Assembly (NCBI RefSeq): GCF_001039355.2
Contig: NW_019775435.1
Span: forward strand, 134,384 to 198,383
Length of the DNA stretch: 64,000 nucleotides
Direction of reading: 5' to 3'
From: Lingula anatina
Lineage: Eukaryota; Brachiopoda; Lingulata; Lingulida; Lingulidae
Shown: one piece after another, positions 11,401 to 24,445 of the stretch
Layout of the letters: every line of letters begins with the position of its first letter
How positions within the stretch are numbered: the first letter of the stretch is position 1
Translations under genes and position numbers: made by a program
The notes under the pieces: generated by a model
Databases searched by the model: none
Seen by the model: only the letters and a program-made list of their open reading frames with translations
What the model was told of the DNA's origin: nothing

Positions 11401-14400
11401 TTTGTTGTTATTGTTAAAGTTATTATTACTGGGGACATAAATTAGTATGCTAATCTCTTATCATGGTATAATGATTGATACGATGGGTATCAAATAGTTT
11501 TCCTTTGATATAAACAACAAAAGAGCGGCCTTCTGAATATCTTTGCTGAATGTTTATAACGTAGGTACTATTATGCGAAAAAATATTGATACATGACGCA
11601 AATGACATTTACTAAATTTGGTAATATCAATTTTAATTAAAATTAAATTTAATTGAAAGTAAAATTAAAATTTGTCTAAACGTGCATATTACCATTCACC
11701 TTGTTTAAAGGGTTCGCAACACTTTACATTCNTGCATTGTGAATTTAACAACTAAACCTGTGACAGATATGAATTTACATGTATTTTCAAGGTTTTGAAG
11801 GATTCACAAAGCTATTCCTCACCAAAATACCAACTACTGTGAACAAAAAAGCATTTTCAAACCTATTGGGCATTCAGTACAACTAACGCTCCCAGTGGAC
11901 GTCTGATAGTGACCATCTGGACACTGAACAGGCTGGACCATGCCTGCATCTGGACAATAGTGACCCGTAGAGCAGCTGGCACAGGTAGAACTTCCAATAT
12001 TAGCAAAGTGACCAACTGGACATTTCACAGGTGGGGCATTTCCTCCTGGGCATCTGTACCCCCCTGGACATACTTCACAACTGACCATTCCGGTCTGGTT
12101 TTGGTACTGACCGGTCAAACAAGGCTCAGGTGGGGAGTACACACTGGGGCACCTATGACCTGAGACCATAAAGAAATATTGTTATAATTAGTGATCTTCA
12201 GTAAAATGCTGTCATAATGATAATGGAAGCCATTCAAAATGCAAGACTAGAAAACATACAAGAATCCACATGACTGGGGTTAACTTTCCAGCTGTGGGGA
12301 TGAAATTCTTGATGCATGCTGAAATACAAACAAATAAACATTTTTTGCGGTGGCTTTTCTTTAAATATATTTCAGAGACAAAATAATTTAATATTATTAA
12401 ATAAAAAAATTATACATAAAAGAAGAGTTAAATGTGACTCAGCTAAATCTATAATGTTACACTTATTTTGCTCATACAAGACCATGATTAAAGATCCTAC
12501 ATGTACCTGTTGGACATTCAGTACAACTTGTGCTCCCAGTGGATGTCTGATAGTGACCATCTGGACACTGGACAGGCTGGACCATGCCACCATCTGGACA
12601 GTAGTGACCAGTGGGGCAGGTGTCACAGGTAGAACTTCCAAGGTCAGCGTGATAACCAAATGGACATTCCTCAGGTGGATTGCTACCAACTGGACATTTG
12701 TGTCCACCAGGACATGGCAGACAACTGGACATTCCGGTCTGGTTCTGATACTGACCAGACAGACAGCGTTCTGGCATGTTATAGACATTAGGGCATCTGT
12801 GTCCTTAATAAAAAAATTCTAAATTACATGCTAATTAAATGTACTAGTAAGCAGTTTCAGGTTATATTTAATGATATTATTATATTATTCATATGAAGAG
12901 CTACAAGATATTTCACAATATTGTCTCCAAAATTTTTAACCTGAATCAGTTCAACCCTAATGAAAATGGCTGGCTGTGACAGCTGGAGAAAAGTTGTTGG
13001 CGACTGGTTCAGATATCTCATAGCACTTGACAATAATATCATTCAATGACATATTTGACATATTTAAGTTTGTTCACCTTTTCTCCATTTAAATTTACTT
13101 TTTTTAAAATAATCTTAAAAAAAGAGAAATAATCATAAAAGAAATCCTACAATTGTAGGACAATGTGAGGTGATAAGCAATGAATGACTATTTTTCTTTT
13201 TATCATCAAGTAGAGCACTCTCTTTAATAAATCTCTCTCCAGTCCTATTAATAAAAAAGCATTTGAAATTTTTAAGTGTTGTAAACTGAAAGCATGACTT
13301 CCAAGATTTTAGCCACACAATCATAGATGGCGTATGGGGGGACTCTTTTTGCTTGTAAATTTTGTTTAAATCAGACCAGTTCTAAATTGAACCTGGTGCA
13401 AATGCGCCTACATTAAAGGAACAAAGAATTATTAGACCTACCAACAGGGCAATCCACACAGCTCGTACTCCCAAGCGCTGTCTGATAGTGACCATCTGGA
13501 CACTGGACAGGCTGGACCATGCCCACATCTGGACAGTAGTGACCAATGGGGCAGGTGTCACAGGTAGAACTTCCAATGTCAGCGTGATGACCAACTGGAC
13601 ACTCCTCAGGTGGACTGCTACCAACTGGACATTTGTGTCCACCAGGACATGGTAGACAACTGGACATTCCAGTCTGGTTCTGATACTGACCAGACAGACA
13701 AGGTTCTGGTGGGGAGTATATACTGGGGCATCTGTGACCTGTTTGGAAAGATTAATATCTATATACAGGCCAGGGATATGGGAACAGTTGAATAAATAAA
13801 TAAAGGGGTAGTACTCATTGTAACTCATAATTTCCAATTTTTCACATTTTTATTCATAATACAGAAAAGGTTCTTCCAAATACTGTAAAGTAAACAGAAA
13901 TTTTAAAGTAAGTAGCATTTCCCTACGTTTTAGTTTCACAGGAAACAAAAAGAACACTAAAGAGGTTCAAACAAAGGAAAACATTCACTCTTTGTACAGC
14001 TTTATAGGGAGAAGAATTTCTATTTCTATAAGTTCAGGGGAAGAAAATCCACCTCATCCAGCAAAGGTTCAAATAAAAAGAAATCACAGTCCTTTTATAG
14101 GCTAAATTAAAAATTCAATTTCTTATTTACCAGATATTCAATGAAAGAAATACCAAAACATACTGAATAGGTAAAAGGCTCCAAACTACAAAAACAAAGA
14201 TTAATTTTTTTCATTTAAATTTTCATTTCTCATTCTTGCTGTTACCTGCTGGACATTCAGTACAACTAGTGCCCCCTAAAGTGGTTTGATAGTAACCATC
14301 TGGACACTGGACAGGCTGGACCATGCCTGCATCTGGACAGTAGTGACCAGTGGGGCAGTTATTACAACTGGAACTTCCAAGATCTGCATACTTCCCAGCT

Positions 14401-17400
14401 GGACACACCGTAGTTGATACACTGCCCACGGGGCATTTATGACCACCAGGACATGGCAGACAACTGGACATTCCAGTCTGGTGTTGATATTGACCAGCAG
14501 AGCAAGAGTCTGGTGGGGAGTATATATTGGGACATCTGTGACCTGGAATAATAATTAATGCATGAAAGTTTTTTTTTAAGTTAGAAATTAACTCTGAGAA
14601 TATTTAACTTTGTGAAAGAATAATGTTTACATATTAATAAAAAAACCTCAATTACGTTTGAAATAAACAAAATCAAATGCCTTTCAACTCTTCCCTGCTT
14701 TCTGTAATGGATCAGTAAGAAATCAACCCATCATGTATAGATATACTAAAACTACTCAAAACTGGGAGAAAAAGTAATTTGTTCAGAACGCAACTAAAAA
14801 TTCATCTGAAAATACCTCTCAATATTGATTTTAAAAGGATTTCCTTTGATTTACTACCTTGAGGGCAAGCCAAACAACTTGTGCTCCCTAAAGTTGTCTG
14901 ATAGTGACCATCTGGACACTGGACAGGCTGGACCATGCCTGCATCTGGACAGTAGTGACCAGCGGGACACCTGGTACAACGGGTACTTCCTGCCTCAGCA
15001 TACTCTCCTGGTGCACACATCACTGGGGGGTCACTCCCTACTGCACACTGATGACCACCAGGACATGGCAGACAACTGGACATTCCAGTCTGGTTCTGAT
15101 ACTGACCACTGGCACATGGATCTGGTGTGGAATATATGCTAGGACATCTGTGACCTTAAGAAGTAAAAAATGAACGTTCAAATCAAACACAAAGTAGACA
15201 AACAGTGATTGGGAGCTCTCACTATATGTATAAATTACCTGCTGTGGTGCCCTGACGGTCCTTGTGGATAAGCTGAAAATTTTTTGCAGAGGCCAGCACT
15301 AGCGCTCCTGAAATGGTGTTACTCTACAATTTCAGATCAAAATGGATTCACATGGTCTGACTTATTACAGCATGGACTGATTCACATTGCTTGTCAGATC
15401 AACTATGAGTAAGGTCATTATTGGAGTGGCTTGCAGTTAAGTCATTAAGCAGTGACGTCTACTTGGACTGACTTCTAGCCAGCCAGGTGAAGATAGCAAT
15501 CAAGGAGAGGACCATAGTGTGAGCAGCAAAAGGTGGTCTCCTGCGAACTAAGTGCTAATTGCTTTTAATTGCAGAGGGGCGGTTAAGCTACTATCTTTAA
15601 CATCTTCTAACATAGACAGTGATTTTCTTGTTGCATCAGAGATTTAACAATTTAATTTTTGACCTAAATTTTAATGTGCCACGTTAAAGAGATACCAAAT
15701 AAGACAATATTAATGCAAAAAATGCAATAATGAATGTTAGGAGATAACTATATTTCTGAATGTGTGAGAGCTAGGAGATAAATTGATTTATTTATCTAAA
15801 TTTGGGGAGACCTTAAGATGCTAGGGCACTTGGCCTCCCTGTGTATATCTATCTATTTATTTGTCTATTTATTTATTTATTTATTTATTTATTCATTTAT
15901 CTATATACACCATTTACCTTTGAACAAACTTTGCTTTAAAACATATACCTGTAGGACATTCATTACATGCAGTACTTCCAGTGGATGTCTGATAGTGACC
16001 ATCTGGACACTGGACAGGCTGGACCATGCCCACATCTGGACAGTAGTGACCAGCGGGGCATATTGTACAGCTAGAGCTTCCTGACTCAGCATAATAGCCA
16101 ACTGGACACTGGATTAGATGTCCACCTCCATCTGGACATTTGTGTCCACCAGGACATGGCAGACAACTGGACATTCCAGTCTGGTTCTGATACTGACCAG
16201 ACAAACAAGGTTCTGGTGGGGAGTAAATACTCGGACATCTGTGACCTTGAATGGAATTGAATACATATTTTTGAAACAAAAAAAATATTTCAGAAAGGAA
16301 AATGGGAATTTTTTTTAAAAGTTAATAAAGCAGAAAAAAGATGCATAATTATATATAGAAATGGAAAAGTCTGAAGGCTAACTGAAATTTTGGGACCCAT
16401 GACCAAACTGATATTTGATTTTTTTATCCAAAAATTAATTTATATTCTTTTTGGCACAAGATATAGTAAACTGTTGTTTCTTTCATTAAAACAGACATAA
16501 GACTATGAGACTGCTAACTATAGAAAACTGTTAAAATTGTGAACATTACTAAATTTCATATTTCCAAAAAAAGTAATGTTTTGTAATAAACATCAACTAT
16601 ATAACAAATTTATGTCTGTCTTAGTAAACGTTAACAAGTTGTTTTTGCTGACCTGTTGGACATTCAGAACAACTTGTACTCCCAGTGGATGACTGATAGT
16701 GACCATCTGGACACTGGACAGGCTGGACCATGCCTGCATCTGGACAGTAGTGACCAGTAGGGCATACTGTACAGCTAGAGCTTCCTGGATAAGCGAAGTA
16801 GCCAACTGGACATTTCTGGATGGAATCCCCACCAAGTGGACACTCATGTCCACCTGGGCAAGCTAGACAAGCGGTCATTCCAGTCTGGTTCTGATACTGA
16901 CCAGTCAGACAAGGTTCTGGGGGACCCTTCACGCTGGGACACTTGTGATCTGGAACAATTAAATTTTTAATGTACTGTCCAATCAGCAGAAACAGATCTG
17001 GCTTAATGTACAAACTTTTCTGTTGAAAAAGCAAAAAAGCAGAGTATATTACACAATCACACAGGAATAAATTTAAAACAAAACATAATGATGACAGACA
17101 CTTAGACCTGTTCAGCTTTTTCTGGTTTCTTCAGGAATCAGTAAGTGATTAGTTAAGTTAATCAAACGGCTGTGTTAAGCTCAAGGGAGGGGTGGGAGCT
17201 CTCTCCCTTATGTGATAGCCAGGTCATTAAAGTTGTCAACCTCTCAAAGTGAACTGGTTCAGTTAAATGTACCACTCCCTGTGGAAAGATCCTTTAAACA
17301 GTGCTTCCAACCCATCAGTGTCACCTAGTAATCATCTATTATCAATACAACATCCTTGTCCATTTAAAAACTAAAATATCCTCTTACCCTTTGGACATTC

Positions 17401-20400
17401 AATACAGCCCACACTGCCACTAACTGTTTGATAATGACCAGATGGACACAAGAAAGGCTGGACCAAGCCTGCATCTGGACAGTAGTGACCAGAGGGGCAT
17501 ATGGTACATGTTGAACTACCAGCTGCTGCATAAGACCCCACTGGACAAACCAAAGGGGTAGGACTCTCATCAGGACACTTGTGACCACCAGGACATGGGA
17601 GACAACTGGACATTCCTGACTGGTTCTGATACTGACCACTTGAACAGACTTCTGGTGGGGAATATATACTGGGACATCTGTGGCCTGTGGAGAAAAAATG
17701 AATACAGATATGAAAATGGAAATTTAAAATAATCCTGAAATGCAAGTGCAAACTGTGTGTGTGTGTGTGTGTATTGGGGGGGGGGGGATCCAGGGGGCAT
17801 CAATACAATAAATAAATAAATTTGGAGGACTTTTATCTCTAGTTTTGCAAAGCAAAAGTTTAAAGAACTAATCTGCCATAAATGTTGAATTATAATATAG
17901 GCAGTGATAACATTGTGTGGAAACAGTGAGATTAAAAAAAAAACATAAAAAATTTCTACATTTAAATTTTTTTCGAACTACAATTACTGCAATCATATGG
18001 CTAGTAACTTTTTTCATGATACATGTGCATAGCCAATGATGTTACAATTTTCAAAGACAGTTTTTATAGTGTCATCCTTCCTTACCAACTGGACATTCTG
18101 TGCAGTTCAGGCCACCAGTGTACATTTGGTAGTGACCAAGTGGACACTGAACAGGTTGAAACATCCCCACGTCTGGGCAGTAGTGACCAGCAGGACATAT
18201 GGTGCACTGGCCAGTGTCCGAGTAGAACCCAGGTTGACACTGAATCAGAGCGCTGCCCCCTATTGGACAGACATGTCCTCCGGGACAAGGGACGCAGACG
18301 GTCATCCCGGTCTGGTTCTGGTACTGACCAATAGAACAAGGTTCTGGTGGAAGAGACGGATTGGGACACTTATGGTCTGAAAAAAAAAACATTTTCTACA
18401 TGAATCATTTAAATTTGAGTACATGATGGATTTTTTATGGATAGATGTGAGTGGTTGCCTGAAGAATGGAGATGTATGATATTAATTAAACAATTGCTAA
18501 GTGTGTGTGTGTGTGTGTGTGAGCTTGTGTGTGCATGTGCTGTTTGTGAATATGTTGCAACATATAAAGCAAGAGCAAGATATTAAAATTTCAGTGTAAT
18601 ATTTTCAGTTTTTTTTCTGCAATAAAAAAAACTTTCAGGAGATATCATATATACCTTTTGGACATTCTGTACAATTGGTGCCACCTGTCAATACTTGGAA
18701 GTGACCATCTGGACACTGGACAGGCTGGACCATCCCCACATCTGGACAGCAGTGACCAGTGGGGCATATGACACAGGTAGAACTACCAATCTCAGCAAAC
18801 TGACCGTCTGGACATATAACAGGTGGGTCTGTTCCCACTGGACACTGATGACCACCAAGACATGGGAGACAACTGGACATTCCGGTGTGGTTCTGGTACT
18901 GACCAGTAAGGCAAGGTATTGGTGGTCCACTCATGGCTGGACATCTATGCCCTAAAAGCAACAGGACCAACATTTTTGCTTTGACAAAGTCTTTTGGAGC
19001 ATTTAATATTTCTTTTCTCTAATTCTCACAGAAAATACTTCATATTCATGCAGCAGCAAAAGTTGAAAAATAAATTAGTTTCAACACTTGTTTAAATACT
19101 GAATTTTTTGTTTATGATATACTTAAGCCTATTGCCCCTCTTGGAATATGGGCCACTGACAAGATCCCTCCTTCAATCCCTGTTCTGGGCTCTCCTCTCT
19201 AGTTAGTAAAATTCATCTCTCGTTTCTTGCTCTAAGCCTTTGGGCTTCTTGTTCCAGTTTCAGTATTTTAATTCTTTCATAAATTGGACAAAATGCTACA
19301 AACTAAACAAACTTGGTCATTTAAGGTAAAACATAACTGTATAATTAATTGCAAATATTTTTCTCACCTGCTGGACACTCAGTGCAATTCACACCACCGG
19401 GGCTCAGCTGGAAGTGACCATCTGGACACTGGACAGGCTGGACCATACCCTCATCTGGACAGTAGTGACCAGTTGGGCATTCTGTACAGCTAGAGCTTCC
19501 AGATTCAGCAAAATATCCAGCTGGACATTTGGCCAGAGAAGTTAAACCATCTGGACATCGATGACCACCAGGGCATGGCAGACAACTGGACATTCCAGTC
19601 TGGTTCTGATACTGACCAGACAGACAAGGTTCTGGTGGGGAGTATATACTCGGACATCTGTGACCTGGACAGGTATTACAAAAACATGTTCAGTAAGTAG
19701 AAAGCATGCACAGATTATTGAAGTTTTTTTGTGCTTATTTTGCCACGTATCTGAAATTTAAAGAAATTTCATTAAAGGTCAAAACTTGGTCTAAAAAGGC
19801 TTTTTTTACTCATGCATCTGGAATATTGAGCCCCCAGTACTTTTTTTTGTGCTAGAGCCTGAAAAACATACTAGGTAAAATAAATATCGGAAAAATATTT
19901 CACATCTTTAATGAAGAACACTCGTAAATGCAACTTTTGGGATAACCCATTCACAGAAGCATTAATGCAATAAAAACAATAATGGATATCATATAATCCT
20001 CTGTTTAGAACTCTTATCTATAACAAACACCAAAATGTTTCTGGGTCTTACCCTGTGGGCACTCTATGCAACTTGTGTTCCCAGTGGACTTCTGATAGTG
20101 ACCATCTGGACACTGGACAGGCTGGACCATGCCCACATCTGGACAGTAGTGACCAGCTGGGCATACTGTACAGCTAGAGCTTCCTGGCTCAGCAAAATAT
20201 CCAACTGGACACTTGATAGGAGGGTTACTTCCATCTGGACACTGATGACCACCAGGACATGGCAGACAACTGGACATTCCAGTCTGGTTCTGATACTGAC
20301 CAGACAGACAAGGTTCTGGTGGGGAGTATATACTGGGGCATCTGTGACCTGAAGCACAGACACATTATACAAACTTGTATACATATTTCACATTTTTATA

Positions 20401-23400
20401 AATCATAAACCATTTAATCTTATATAGCCTGTCAAAAATTAATAATATTGTTGATTAATAATAATGAGGTCCCTTGTTGAGCACCAAATGCATATGTTAT
20501 ATTACATGCTTTGTAATATTAGTCTACTTATTAAATATATTTGGTCATTTGAATATTTTTAAATAATTGAAAATTCTAGAATTGTACTTTTAAATTGGTG
20601 TAAGTTGTATCTTTTACAAAATTCTAGCTCTTAAACATGTACTCCATATCTTTATAGAGAAACGGAAAGTACTTAATCTGATCATACATGTACATGTATG
20701 TTCCAGAATAAGCATTAGAAAAATAGACAGTGTTCAACACAAGTGGGCATATCCAACAGCATAATGAAGATTTAGTCCATGTGAAGTTGCTAGGGTCTGT
20801 GAAGCTACTGGTCCAATGTAGAAATAGTGGCCAGTAACAGAACAAACATATGAAATTCTACTGACGAACTTCAATAAAAGTGGCATTGGAGTGGCTCCAG
20901 TGCTAAAATTGGAGAAGGGAATAAAAAATTGGTATAAAGAGGGTAATACTGAAAATCAGCAAAGAACTTCCAAATATCACTACCTTGTGGGCACTCTGTA
21001 CAATTCAGTCCACCACTGGTCACTTGAAAGTGACCATCTGGACACTGGACAGGCTGGACCATGGTTGTATTTGGACAGTAGTGACCAGTGGGGCAAGGGG
21101 TACAGATACTGCTTAACGGAAGGGCGTAGGAACCTGCTGGGCACTCTAAGGGTGAACTGCTACCAGCTGGACATGAGTGACCAACTGGACATGGCAGACA
21201 GGTGGCCAGTCCTCCAGGAGAGTACTGGCCACTAGGACACTGCTCTTCTGAAAGCACAAAGAACAGCAGGGGTGAACTTAATAATTAAATCTAAAAACAT
21301 GAAGAAAACACCATCAAAATTAGGATAAAAATGTAATCGTGAGTTTGAAAATAATTTTGAAAAAGAAAAATGCATGTTTCATTCTTTTAAAAATTCATCT
21401 ATAAAAAAAAAAGGACACCTACTTGTGGTAACATTAGGACACTGATGACCAGCCGGACAAGCCTCACAGGCGCCATCTCCTGGATTCTCTTTGAATTGCC
21501 CCGCGCCACACAGTGTGCAGTACTTACTACTCCCGGGACTGTGCTGGCCGGGGGCACATGGTACGGGGGCCGCGGCATGGTCCACACAAGAGTGACCAGC
21601 TGGACAAGGGGTGCAGGATGTCGACCCTTGGGTTATGGTGAAATCTCCATCTGGACAGTCCAGGCAAGCCGCTCGCCCACCAGGGCTATAGGTCCCAGGA
21701 GGACATTGAGTTGGAGGCTCTGTCTTGTTAAGACATGAATGACCAGCTGGACATGGGTCACATGTGACTGACCCTTCTGAGTCTGTAAAGTAACCATCCG
21801 TACACTGCAGACAGACTGACCACCCAGCTGGACTATAGGTGCCCACTGGACAGAGGACTGGAACCTGGGCAGGATTGACACACTGCTTGCCTGAAAGATT
21901 TTCATATTTAAATGTATACATTTGTCCAACAACATGGTGCAGGAAAAAGTTAGCAGTGCACTTTTAACTGTCAGCAAGAAACTTGACACAGTTGTAGAAA
22001 TGCTATTCTGAGTATATCTGGTTGTAAAGGCATGTCTGAAATTTCTAATATGGCAGCCATATCCAATATGGACTATATGTAATTTGCCAGCTGACAAAAA
22101 CATCATCGAATAAATAATTTAAAAAATTTGTATATAAATTATCCAATACATTTGAAGAAAAAAATCTATTAAGCAGATTGAGGGTGAATAAATATGTTAG
22201 GTGGTGCAAGATGGATAGACAAAGCCTCTTTCAAACAGACTTGAGAATTGGTGTTAATGTTGAGGCCAAATTAGTTTGGTTTCACCAAAAATAAATCAGC
22301 ATTAATCCAATTAAATGAAATATTACTCAATACATGATTATAACAAGAAAGAAATGGATAATGTTTCAAATAATTAAAAATATTACTCGAGCACACTTCC
22401 ACGCCTCAATCTAAAAATAAAGTAGTAAGTTCAACTATGCCACAACTTCAAATGAAATTTTTGCTTTTTCATTCTTTTGCATTTATATTTCATTTCATTC
22501 ATTTATCTTCATATATTTATTTATTTTCATTCATTTATTTGATCACATACATATTTATTTGTCTTTTGTAAAAAATAACTTCCAGGTCTATGCTTCAGCA
22601 AGCGAATCTCTCTCTCTTACCTGCTGGACATGGCACACAGTTAACTGCCCCAGCAGACTCGGAGTAAGTCCCATTCTGGCACAGTGAAGGAGAACTCATG
22701 GCAGGCAGTGGACACCCATTTCCAACTGGACAAGGGGAACAGACCACTGCACCTGGCATGGAATAACTTCCAGCTGGACATGGCTCTGGGTCCGTAGTGG
22801 TGGGCAGAGGGCAGTGGTAGCCTGCTGGACACGAGTCACATGAGCTGGCGCCCTCTTTACTGTATTTTCCCTTACCGCAGGGTGTTTCTTTTGTGAGCGT
22901 GCAATAATAGCCACCCTGGCAGTCCACGCAGCGCCCGGAGTCTGGACTAAGTGTGTATTCTCCTATAAAGAAGAACTATTAGATAAGAAAATTCATCTTT
23001 TAAATTTTTATGATCAGTTAAAACATGACAGTTTCTATTGAAATTTACTACATATTTTTACATAAAATGTATACTTTAATTGTCTAAAATAACCAAAACA
23101 TTCTCATGAAAACAATATCATGGTTATCTTGCATCTCACCTACTTCTTTTACTTTTCAGGTAATTTTCCCCCTATTATATGTATAAGTTCAAGATCCCAC
23201 TTTAGACACAGCAATTCAACAGTTTATGAATTCATTTGGTTTGTAATTTTTCAACTCTTGACAATAACTTTTAATCACGTTTAAAATAAGGCTGTGCACT
23301 AGCCTGCCCATAATCTTGTAGCATTTCCCATTATTTCTAAAGAACCAAGGAGAACTTTTCCATTGCTCGATTTGGTCTGGTTCACAAAAAGATTGTTAAA

Positions 23401-24406
23401 ATCTCCAATAGCGCTTCCTTCCTGCTTACTGGCCTCTTGTGTAATCTGGACATCTTGGTTGAAAAATAACACAAAGTCAACTGTGACTTCATCATCACTG
23501 GAACAAAATGGCATAAAAATTAATTATTGGAATTGTTTTTGAAAAGCTTGCATCTAAAGTGCTTAGCAATAAGCACTCCAAAAAACTTCAACATTAATTT
23601 AATTTTTGGGTTTTGCATAATTTTCTCAACCTATTTTAATAGGTTTGAAAGGGAAAAATTACAGAAAATTTTGCTTTCCTTTTGGTGAGAAATTTCTTTA
23701 CAGTTCTTACATGAAGGGTTTGTTTAAAAAAAAGAATTTTATTTAGTCATCAAAAGTACAATTCCTTTACACAACAAAAGAGTTATAATTCATCAAAGAA
23801 ACAGTCAACATTCAACAATCAACATTCAACAATATAAGCTCTCCACTGATTGGCTACCTGAAGCCTGTCACTTCCACTCTGTCAAAAGATGAGCCAAATT
23901 TACTCCCCTTTGTTACTTGATCAATCTGAAAACATGAAACCCGTTGCAGATAAGGCATTTTTACTGTACATGATGTTGCTGGTCTAAAAATGACTGATAA
24001 ATGAAATCTGCACCCCCTCCAATTCTTATAGGACGTCCAATAGGAAATTGGCCCCCAAACCCTGTATTTCTTTCCTAAAGTATGTACAATAAAATTCCTA
24101 GTGTCCCAAGGGTCCTGTAGCATTCCGATAGAGTCCTACAGGATGTCCTATTGGAAAATTTCACAAGGGTATTTCACAGAGCATGAACCAAATGCTAGTA
24201 CCAACCTGTTGTTCAAACTCTCTGGCATACTTTTTGTGTTGTGCAGAGGCTGGGTTCTTCAGGTCAGTAGAGAAGGGGTACCTTTTATCAACAACCTTGA
24301 GGCTACCCAGAACTATTCTTGTACTGTGAGAAACAAACTCCTCTGAAATTAAAGAAAAATCTGTGTCAGGTTTGACTATAGCAACTTTCCAAGTGAAGTT
24401 ATGACC

Positions 24407-24445
<39 letters not shown>

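Larger units (their letters stand above)
10355..11731. other. Alternative haplotype contig inserted by the assembler
   Basis: Bounded by single Ns at 10354 and 11732. The sequence to the left ends in the same 25 bases that begin the sequence to the right, so those two flanks belong together. The block between them repeats 11733-12506 with scattered SNPs and indels up to the donor of exon 12507-12803, then diverges. Confidence 0.85.

Noticed and set aside
13382-13837. 151-codon minus-strand frame overlapping a repeat exon in another frame
   Set aside because: The correct frame is the 297-bp exon 13442-13738; this one runs across intron sequence and lacks the cysteine pattern.
8782-20348. CRISPR-like regular repetition
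   Set aside because: The repeated blocks are coding exons with splice sites on an animal chromosome, not short palindromic repeats with uniform spacers.
9953-20352. Repeated plus-strand frames ([20 protein letters not shown] type) opposite each 297-bp exon
   Set aside because: They are the antisense of the GCC2/GCC3 exons; they lack starts and splice logic of their own and repeat only because the exons do.
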